The position numbers and the translations under genes are program-made. Below are positions 1 through 4,883 of a stretch of DNA of 5,991 nt, piece by piece (position 1 is the stretch's first letter; each line of letters opens with the position of its first letter). The stretch comes from Bacteroidales bacterium (GTDB lineage Bacteria; Bacteroidota; Bacteroidia; Bacteroidales; UBA10428): positions 1 through 5,991 of the forward strand of contig DNTK01000449.1 of NCBI GenBank assembly GCA_003508755.1, written 5' to 3'. Under the pieces are notes generated by a model. It was not told where the DNA came from, searched no databases, and saw only the letters and a list, made by a program, of their open reading frames with translations.

Positions 1-117
1 GGCAACAAGCAAGTACTTAAATCAAACAAAATGCTTACCCGAGACCCACGTCAGGTTGAACGTAAAAAGCCGGGTCAGCCGAAAGCGAGAAAGAGATTCC
101 AGTTCAGTAAACGTTAG
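1..117 (+). CDS. rpsI: 30S ribosomal protein S9 (uS9), C-terminal 38 residues, 5' end outside window
   Basis: Frame 1 is open from the first base to a TAG stop at 115-117. The visible 38 residues carry the conserved end of bacterial S9: LTRDPR, then VERKKPGQPKARKRFQFSKR ending in Ser-Lys-Arg. In the S9 family this basic tail reaches into the 30S P site and contacts the anticodon arm of P-site tRNA; all the expected basic residues are present. The N-terminal globular part and the start codon lie left of the window. The gene is followed after 99 bases by rpsB on the same strand. In Bacteroidota rplM-rpsI usually precedes rpsB-tsf, so co-transcription with rpsB is plausible. Recognition is firm despite the short fragment, because this C terminus is very conserved. 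Confidence 0.96.
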   Translation, partial: GNKQVLKSNKMLTRDPRQVERKKPGQPKARKRFQFSKR

Positions 118-119
118 AG

Positions 120-127
120 TTTATTTG
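120..127 (+). promoter_or_regulatory. Weak candidate -7 element ahead of rpsB
   Basis: TTTATTTG matches the Bacteroidota -7 consensus TAnnTTTG at five of six fixed positions. No clear TTTG -33 element is seen 19-21 bases upstream inside rpsI. If real, transcription would start near 134, so the hairpin at 142-190 would open the transcript. Read-through from rpsI is an equally good explanation for rpsB expression. Confidence 0.2.
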
Positions 128-141
128 ACCGGTTGTTTAGT

Positions 142-190
142 ATCCAAACTGTGGAGACTTCCGATTTACCGGAGCTACTTCATGGTTGAT
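142..190 (+). promoter_or_regulatory. Structured rpsB leader hairpin, candidate S2 autoregulatory element or attenuator
   Basis: The gap between rpsI and rpsB folds into a two-part hairpin. The lower stem pairs 147-156 (AACTGTGGAG) with 178-187 (CTTCATGGTT) over ten uninterrupted pairs, including G-U wobbles. An internal loop (157-158 against 175-177) follows, then an upper stem 159-163 with 170-174 and a six-base loop ATTTAC. Three more pairs (142-144 with 188-190) extend the base past a two-base bulge. The structure ends 26 bases before the rpsB ATG and is followed by TTTT at 191-194, so it also resembles a weak terminator. A CCGGT at 129-133 could pair with ACCGG at 168-172 and would compete with the upper stem. 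In E. coli, S2 represses rpsB-tsf through the rpsB leader; the same role here is inferred from position and structure, not from a matched motif. Confidence 0.45.
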
Positions 191-216
191 TTTTAGAGAA
201 TGTAAACAATAATAAT

Positions 217-1143
217 ATGCCAAGAACAAATTTTGATCAATTGTTAGATGCAGGTGTACACTTTGGTCACCTGAAAAGAAAGTGGAATCCACAAATGGCT
301 CCGTATATTTTCATGGAGCGAAAAGGAATTCATATTCTCGACCTTCAAAAAACCATTGTAAAGCTCGATGAAGCTTCAAATGCGTTAAAGCAAATAGCAA
401 AATCAGGACGTAAAGTTCTTTTTGTTGCTACCAAGAAACAAGCAAAAGACATCGTTGCCGATCGTGTAAAGCAAGTTAACATGCCCTATGTAACAGAGCG
501 CTGGCCAGGTGGTATGCTTACCAATTTCCCAACCATTCGTAAGGCTGTTAAGAAAATGGCAACCATTGATAAAATGGCGACCGACGGAACCTTCGACAAC
601 ATGTCGAAACGTGAGCGTTTACAAGTTACTCGCCAGCGTGCCAAGCTTGAAAAAAACCTGGGTAGTATTTCTGATCTTACTCGTTTGCCCGCAGCTATGT
701 TTGTGGTTGATATTTCAAAAGAATACATTGCTGTTCGTGAAGCACAGCGCTTAAATATCCCGGAATTTGCCATGGTTGATACCAACTCGGATCCAAACAT
801 GGTGGAGTTCCCGATACCTGCAAACGACGATGCTTCAAAATCTATTTCCCTCATCGTGGATACAGTGTGCACTGCTATCCAGGAAGGATTGGAAGAAAGA
901 AAAATGGAGCGTGAAAAAGATGCTGCAGAAAAGGAGACCGAGAAAAAAGCTCCTAAAAAAGAATCAGCAAAGAAAGCCAAAGCAGAGGTAAAAGAGCCTA
1001 AGCCAATAGAAGCTGAAGAAAAAGCACCTGCAAAAGCACCTGCAAAAGAAAAAGCTGAGCCAAAGGCAAAGGCAGATGAGTCAAAAGCTGAAGTAAAAGA
1101 AGGAAAAGCTGAAGCTGATTCTAAAGAAGAAGCAACAGAATAG
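217..1143 (+). CDS. rpsB: 30S ribosomal protein S2 (uS2) with a long charged C-terminal tail
   Basis: S2 is a late-assembling protein on the back of the 30S subunit; in proteobacteria it helps anchor S1. The globular domain is complete at about residues 3-226. It shows the family's start FDQLLDAGVHFGHLKRKWNP (6-25), GIHILDLQKT (37-46), VLFVATKKQAK (67-77), ERWPGGMLTNF (94-104), the LEKNLGSISDLTRLPAAMFVVD region (144-165) and NIPEFAMVDTNSDP (180-193). E. coli S2 has about 241 residues; this one has 308 because residues about 227-308 form a tail almost wholly of Lys, Glu, Ala, Pro, Asp and Ser, with no aromatic, Cys, His, Leu, Asn or Gln after residue 231. The ATG is preceded by ACAATAATAAT, A/T-rich with no Shine-Dalgarno, as usual in Bacteroidota. 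tsf follows after 31 bases with no terminator between, so the two form an operon. Identification is secure; the tail's role is unknown. Confidence 0.98.
   Translation: MPRTNFDQLLDAGVHFGHLKRKWNPQMAPYIFMERKGIHILDLQKTIVKLDEASNALKQIAKSGRKVLFVATKKQAKDIVADRVKQVNMPYVTERWPGGMLTNFPTIRKAVKKMATIDKMATDGTFDNMSKRERLQVTRQRAKLEKNLGSISDLTRLPAAMFVVDISKEYIAVREAQRLNIPEFAMVDTNSDPNMVEFPIPANDDASKSISLIVDTVCTAIQEGLEERKMEREKDAAEKETEKKAPKKESAKKAKAEVKEPKPIEAEEKAPAKAPAKEKAEPKAKADESKAEVKEGKAEADSKEEATE
1024..1047 (+). repeat. Perfect 12-base tandem repeat (2 copies) in the rpsB tail
   Basis: GCACCTGCAAAA occurs twice back to back (1024-1035 and 1036-1047), encoding Ala-Pro-Ala-Lys twice. A further 11-base direct repeat, AAAAGCTGAAG, lies at 1083-1093 and 1104-1114. 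The unit is a multiple of three, so gain or loss of copies would keep the frame. This suggests the tail grew by slippage or short duplications. Confidence 0.85.
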
Positions 1144-1174
1144 TATTAACGAATTATAACACACTTAAATTAAA

Positions 1175-1999
1175 ATGGCACAAATTACTGCTTCAGATGT
1201 AAGCAAATTAAGGAAAACTACCGGAGCCGGCATGATGGATTGTAAAAAGGCTCTTCAGGAAGCTGAAGGTGATTTTGACAAAGCGGTTGAAATTATCCGA
1301 AAAAAAGGTCAGGCAATTGCCAATAAGCGCGCCGATCGTGAAGCCAGTGAAGGTGTTGTTCTAGCTAAAACCAACGATGCTGGTACTGCGGGTTACATGA
1401 TTGCTCTTAATTGTGAAACCGATTTCGTAGCTAAAAACGAAGACTTTGTAAAACTTGCAAGCTCAATTCTTGATAAAGCCATCGAAACCGACAGCGCAAG
1501 TGTGGAAGCACTAAATAAAGCAAAAATAGGCAACAAAACAGTTGCAGAGACCATAGTTGAGCAAATTGGTGTAATTGGAGAGAAAGTGGAGTTAGCATAC
1601 TGCGATAAGGTAGAAGCGGCTCAGGTGATTCCGTATATTCACCATGGTAACAAGCTTGCTACCCTGGTGGGACTTTCGGCTGTGGCTCAAATTGAAGTTG
1701 GGAAAGATGTGGCTATGCAGGTAGCTGCTATGAATCCGGTTGGCGTTGATAAGGGTGATGTTCCTGCCGAAATTGTTGAAAAAGAGAGAGAAATTGGACG
1801 GGAGCAGGCAATTAAAGAAGGTAAGCCAGAAAATATCGTTGATAAAATTGCTGAAGGTAAAGTGAATAAGTTTTTTAAAGAAAGCACACTTTTAAATCAG
1901 GAATTCACAAAAGACTCGAAGAAAACAGTACGCCAGTATCTTCAGGATGCAAGCAAAGACTTAACTGTTACTTCATTCAAGCGTTTTTCACTTGTGTAG
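1175..1999 (+). CDS. tsf: Translation elongation factor Ts (EF-Ts)
   Basis: EF-Ts is the cytoplasmic guanine-nucleotide exchange factor that releases GDP from EF-Tu. The 274-residue protein is close to the usual length (E. coli 283). The N-terminal UBA-like domain (about 1-50) has KLRKTTGAGMMDCKKAL (11-27). The exchange core follows, with the signature TDFVAKN (82-88), whose Asp-Phe pair reaches the EF-Tu nucleotide site in the known complex. Then come GEKVEL (135-140), a HHGNK stretch (156-160), QVAAMNP (182-188), EIVEKEREI (199-207) and the C-terminal LLNQEFTKDSKKTVRQYL (239-256). The start follows TAAATTAAA with no Shine-Dalgarno. The gene lies 31 bases after rpsB, the near-universal partner arrangement, and an intrinsic terminator begins 20 bases after the stop, so it ends the operon. 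No key residue is missing. Confidence 0.98.
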   Translation: MAQITASDVSKLRKTTGAGMMDCKKALQEAEGDFDKAVEIIRKKGQAIANKRADREASEGVVLAKTNDAGTAGYMIALNCETDFVAKNEDFVKLASSILDKAIETDSASVEALNKAKIGNKTVAETIVEQIGVIGEKVELAYCDKVEAAQVIPYIHHGNKLATLVGLSAVAQIEVGKDVAMQVAAMNPVGVDKGDVPAEIVEKEREIGREQAIKEGKPENIVDKIAEGKVNKFFKESTLLNQEFTKDSKKTVRQYLQDASKDLTVTSFKRFSLV

Positions 2000-2018
2000 A
2001 CAATTCTTAACAATATAG

Positions 2019-2053
2019 AAAAAGAGAACTCAATTCGGGTTCTCTTTTTTTTT
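2019..2053 (+). terminator. Intrinsic terminator after tsf
   Basis: The stem pairs 2024-2031 (GAGAACTC) with 2037-2044 (GGGTTCTC) around loop AATTC, with one G-U pair. It extends through five A-T pairs (2019-2023 with 2045-2049). A run of nine T spans 2045-2053. This is a textbook Rho-independent terminator closing the rpsB-tsf unit. Confidence 0.92.
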
Positions 2054-2080
2054 GCGATCAATTAAATTCGACTAATTTCG
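2051..2080 (+). promoter_or_regulatory. Candidate Bacteroidota-type promoter for pyrH
   Basis: TTTG at 2051-2054 and TAATTTCG at 2073-2080 fit the -33 TTTG / -7 TAnnTTTG pattern with an 18-base spacer and one mismatch in the -7 box. The predicted start, near 2086, would leave a leader of about 15 bases before the pyrH ATG. The -33 box is the last bases of the tsf terminator's T-run, so its TTT part comes free with the terminator and should be weighed lightly. A promoter is expected here because the strong terminator separates pyrH from tsf. Confidence 0.45.
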
Positions 2081-2100
2081 CTTTTCCTAAACAGAAAGCT

Positions 2101-2814
2101 ATGTATAAGTACAAAAGAATATTATTAAAACTCAGTGGCGAAGCACTTCAGGGAGAAAAGCAACATGGCATCGACGAAGTACGACTTATCGAATATGCTG
2201 AGCAAATTAAGCAACTGCTCGATAATGGTGTAGAAGTCGGTATTGTAATTGGTGGCGGCAATATTTTCCGGGGCATTTCAGGCCAGGAGGCAGGATTTGA
2301 ACGGGTTCAGGGCGATTATATGGGCATGCTGGCAACGGTAATTAATGGGTTAGCCATACAGGGAGCCATTGAAAAGCTTGGTGGTAAAGCACAGGTATTT
2401 ACATCTATAGAGATGTCTCCGGTAGGTGTTCGCTATTCAAAGCGTGCTGTTCTTAAAGCTTTTGAAAACGACGAAGCTGCTGTCTTTGTTTTTGGTACCG
2501 GCAATCCGTTTTTCACCACTGATTCCACTGCTGCTTTGAAAGCCGTTGAAATTGACGCCGAAGTAATTCTGAAAGGCACACGTGTTGATGGTGTATATAC
2601 TGCCGATCCGGAAAAAGATCCGTCTGCCAAAAAATATAGTACACTCACCTTCGATGAGGCTTATGAAAAGGGTTTAAAAATAATGGATCTTACAGCCTTT
2701 ACCATGTGCAAAGAAAACAACCTGCCCATCATTGTATTCGATATGAATACCAAAGGGAATCTTGCCAGGCTTATGGAAAACGGCGATATTGGTACCATTA
2801 TTCAAAACAAATAA
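2101..2814 (+). CDS. pyrH: Uridylate (UMP) kinase
   Basis: PyrH phosphorylates UMP to UDP with ATP, the step that feeds UTP and CTP synthesis. It belongs to the amino-acid-kinase fold, unlike eukaryotic UMP/CMP kinases, and family members are cytoplasmic hexamers, commonly inhibited by UTP and activated by GTP. The 237 residues match the family length (E. coli 241). Visible motifs: KLSGEAL (10-16), the glycine-rich phosphate loop GGGNIFRG (51-58), GDYMGMLATVING (71-83) with the UMP-contacting Asp72, GTGNPFFTTDSTAAL (132-146) and KGTRVDGVYTADPEKDP (158-174) in the nucleotide-binding half. All expected residues are present. The ATG follows AACAGAAAGCT without a clear Shine-Dalgarno. pyrH keeps the common bacterial position between tsf and frr but stands behind a terminator, so it is probably transcribed separately from rpsB-tsf. 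Confidence 0.97.
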   Translation: MYKYKRILLKLSGEALQGEKQHGIDEVRLIEYAEQIKQLLDNGVEVGIVIGGGNIFRGISGQEAGFERVQGDYMGMLATVINGLAIQGAIEKLGGKAQVFTSIEMSPVGVRYSKRAVLKAFENDEAAVFVFGTGNPFFTTDSTAALKAVEIDAEVILKGTRVDGVYTADPEKDPSAKKYSTLTFDEAYEKGLKIMDLTAFTMCKENNLPIIVFDMNTKGNLARLMENGDIGTIIQNK

Positions 2815-2872
2815 GAGATGCCATAGCAAAAGACATGTTTAATTAATATTTTTTCTCCTTTATTAACTGTCC

Positions 2873-2904
2873 TTGCTTTTCAGAGCGATTTTTTTATACA
2901 TTTG
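2873..2904 (+). promoter_or_regulatory. Bacteroidota-type promoter for frr
   Basis: TACATTTG at 2897-2904 is an exact match to the -7 consensus TAnnTTTG, and TTG at 2873-2875 sits 21 bases upstream as the -33 element. The expected start near 2910 gives a leader of about 20 bases. The 116-base gap from pyrH shows no convincing terminator, so frr may receive both read-through from pyrH and its own initiation. Confidence 0.65.
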
Positions 2905-2930
2905 TTATACGAGAACCAACGAATAACTAA

Positions 2931-3494
2931 ATGGAAGAAGAAGTTCAATTATATCTTGACGATGCTGTAGAAAAAATGCAAAAAGCGTTAACGCACCTGG
3001 AAGAAGAATTGGGACGTGTACGCGCAGGCAAAGCTACAACAAGCTTATTGGATGGCATTACTGTGGATTATTATGGAACCATGACTCCACTCTCCCAGGT
3101 ATCAAATATTAACACACCTGATGCACGCACCATTGCAGTGCAACCATGGGAAAAATCGATGATTGAACCTATTGAGAAAGCAATTATGGCTGCAAACATC
3201 GGCTTAATGCCTATTAATAACGGTGAGCTAATTCGCATCAACATTCCTGCCTTAACAGAAGAAAGGCGTAAGCAACTGGTAAAGCAAATAAAAAACATGG
3301 GTGAAAATACCCGTATCAGTATTCGAAATGCACGTCGTGATGCCAACGATGCTTTTAAAAAAATGAAAAAAGAAGGCTTGTCGGAAGATCAGGAAAAAGA
3401 TGCTGAAGCACAGGTACAGGAACAAACCAACAAATACATCGAAGAAGTTGATAAGTTGCTGGAAACAAAAGAAAATGATATCATGACAATCTAA
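2931..3494 (+). CDS. frr: Ribosome recycling factor (RRF)
   Basis: RRF works with EF-G to split the post-termination 70S ribosome so that subunits and mRNA can be reused; it is essential in most bacteria. The 187 residues equal the family length (E. coli 185). Domain I, the long three-helix bundle, is formed by about residues 1-30 and 105-187. Domain II (about 31-104) is the small alpha/beta domain. Conserved stretches are RVRAGKATTSLLDGITVDYYG (29-49), TPLSQVSNI (52-60), QPWEKSMI (71-78), NNGELIRINIP (96-106), LTEERRKQLVK (108-118) and the ribosome-contacting ISIRNARRDAND (129-140). The start follows GAATAACTAA with no Shine-Dalgarno. It is the last plus-strand gene, closed by a strong terminator, and converges with hflX. 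Confidence 0.98.
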   Translation: MEEEVQLYLDDAVEKMQKALTHLEEELGRVRAGKATTSLLDGITVDYYGTMTPLSQVSNINTPDARTIAVQPWEKSMIEPIEKAIMAANIGLMPINNGELIRINIPALTEERRKQLVKQIKNMGENTRISIRNARRDANDAFKKMKKEGLSEDQEKDAEAQVQEQTNKYIEEVDKLLETKENDIMTI

Positions 3495-3512
3495 AATACT
3501 TTTCAGCCAAAT

Positions 3513-3548
3513 AAAAGAGCACGAAGTATTTCCTTCGTGCTTTTTTTT
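3513..3548 (+). terminator. Intrinsic terminator after frr, possibly bidirectional
   Basis: Perfect eight-pair stem GCACGAAG (3519-3526) with CTTCGTGC (3533-3540), loop TATTTC, followed by eight T at 3541-3548. On the minus strand the same stem is followed by CTCTTTTATTT, a weaker U-rich tail, so it may also end the hflX transcript, whose stop codon lies about 38 bases upstream on that strand. Confidence 0.93.
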
Positions 3549-3585
3549 GATAAGCTAGTCATATCCGAATTCAGACTTCTAACAA

Positions 3586-4788
3586 TTAGTAAACATCTTC
3601 ATACAGGAAATTATCATAGGGATACCGGGTAACGTGTATCTCTCTTACATGATCGTAAATAAGCTTTTTAAAGGCATCCACATTTCTCTTTTGCAATGCT
3701 GAAATAAAGATGCAAGGCAGTTCAGTCTTTGCCATCCAACTCTTCTTCAGTTCCTCCAGGGTCCGGTTTTCTTTGGTGCGCGGAGTCAAATCATCTGCAT
3801 CCTTTTGGGCGAATTTATACGCATCAATTTTATTGAATACCATATAAACTGGTTTATTTGCTGCGCCAATTTCCTGCAAGGTTTGGTTGACAATATCAAT
3901 TTGTTCTTCGAAACCTGAATGCGATATATCCACAACATGCAATAAGATATCTGATTCACGCACTTCATCCAGAGTTGATTTAAAAGATTCAACAAGACTG
4001 TGTGGAAGTTTTCTGATAAATCCAACGGTATCGCTCAACAGAAAGGGCAGGTTACCAATTACTACCTTTCTTACAGTGGTATCAAGAGTTGCAAACAATT
4101 TGTTCTCGGCAAACACGGACGACTTGCTCAGCAGATTCATTATGGTCGATTTACCTACATTGGTATACCCTACCAACGATACACGGATCATTTTACCCCG
4201 ATTTTTCCGCTGGGTAGCCATCTGCTTATCAATTTTTGCCAATTGATCCTTCAGTTTTGCTATTTTATCGCGTATGATACGACGATCGGTTTCAATCTCA
4301 GTTTCGCCAGGTCCGCGCATACCGATACCACCTCGTTGTCTTTCAAGGTGCGTCCACATTCTTGTTAACCGGGGGAGCAAGTATTGATACTGGGCCAGTT
4401 CTACCTGGGTTTTTGCATGGGCAGTTTTTGCTCTGCCGGCAAATATATCCAGAATAAGGTTGGTTCTGTCAAGTATTCTCACCTGCAGTTCTCTTTCTAT
4501 ATTCCGCAATTGACTTGGGCTCAATTCGTCGTCAAAAACGACAAGCTTTATATCATGAACCTTCAGAAAACGCGAGATTTCTTCTAGTTTTCCGCTACCC
4601 ACAAAGGTTTTTGGATTTGGGGCATCGATTTTTTGTGTAAATGTTTTTACAGGATCGGCTCCGGCTGTTTCTACTAAAAATGCCAATTCATCTAAGTACT
4701 CTGCTACCAGGGCATTGTCCTGATCGGCATGAATGATGCCGACTAATACTGCTTTTTCCTTTGTCTTTGCTGTTGAAATATCTGTCAT
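3586..4788 (-). CDS. hflX: GTPase HflX, ribosome-splitting / ribosome-associated
   Basis: HflX is an Obg-HflX-class GTPase that binds the 50S subunit; in E. coli it splits stalled 70S ribosomes, notably under heat stress. The N-terminal HflX domain (about 12-150) contains the TFVGSGKLEEI segment (61-71) and VVFDDELSPSQLRNIE (83-98). The family signature RGGIGMRGPGETEIETDRR spans 152-170 and is followed by a coiled linker helix (about 171-198). The G domain has G1 GYTNVGKST (207-215), a G2 threonine in TLDTT (234-238), G3 DTVGF (253-257), G4 NKID (319-322) and G5 SAL (363-365). All GTP-binding motifs are intact, and 400 residues is a normal length. The ATG is the first in frame after an upstream stop. 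AAAAGGG directly abuts it, too close to act as a Shine-Dalgarno. It converges on frr and lies 95 bases after an unknown minus-strand gene. Confidence 0.96.
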   Translation of the reverse strand: MTDISTAKTKEKAVLVGIIHADQDNALVAEYLDELAFLVETAGADPVKTFTQKIDAPNPKTFVGSGKLEEISRFLKVHDIKLVVFDDELSPSQLRNIERELQVRILDRTNLILDIFAGRAKTAHAKTQVELAQYQYLLPRLTRMWTHLERQRGGIGMRGPGETEIETDRRIIRDKIAKLKDQLAKIDKQMATQRKNRGKMIRVSLVGYTNVGKSTIMNLLSKSSVFAENKLFATLDTTVRKVVIGNLPFLLSDTVGFIRKLPHSLVESFKSTLDEVRESDILLHVVDISHSGFEEQIDIVNQTLQEIGAANKPVYMVFNKIDAYKFAQKDADDLTPRTKENRTLEELKKSWMAKTELPCIFISALQKRNVDAFKKLIYDHVREIHVTRYPYDNFLYEDVY

Positions 4789-4810
4789 TCCCTTTTCTGT
4801 AAACGGATTG

Positions 4811-4818
4811 CAAAGCTA
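4811..4818 (-). promoter_or_regulatory. Candidate -7 promoter element for hflX
   Basis: On the minus strand TAGCTTTG is an exact match to TAnnTTTG. It lies 22 bases before the hflX ATG, predicting a start near 4805 and a leader of about 16 bases. No good TTG -33 element is seen 19-21 bases upstream (the region reads GAGTAAGG), so strength is uncertain. The rest of the 95-base gap (4789-4883) holds no terminator for the upstream gene. Confidence 0.45.
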
Positions 4819-4883
4819 GTAAAAACGATATAATATACCTTACTCAGACAGAAGTAAAACAGAATAGGAGCTTAAGGGAGGAG

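Noticed and set aside
486..980. Long open frame on the minus strand inside rpsB, and plus-strand frames at 509-754 and 767-991
   Set aside because: They are out-of-frame or antisense to a complete, conserved S2 gene and their translations show no family features; the Lys/Glu-rich codons naturally leave other frames open.
2815..2872. Possible terminator between pyrH and frr, suggested by T-rich stretches
   Set aside because: No stable GC-containing hairpin precedes the T-runs; only short AT palindromes such as TTAATTAA are present.
3887..4587. Plus-strand open frames opposite hflX (3887-4246, 4000-4368, 4384-4587)
   Set aside because: They lie antisense to intact GTPase motifs, overlap one another, and show no recognisable protein features.
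4789..4795. AAAAGGG just before the hflX ATG as a Shine-Dalgarno
   Set aside because: It touches the start codon, so the spacing is wrong, and the other genes here show no Shine-Dalgarno use.
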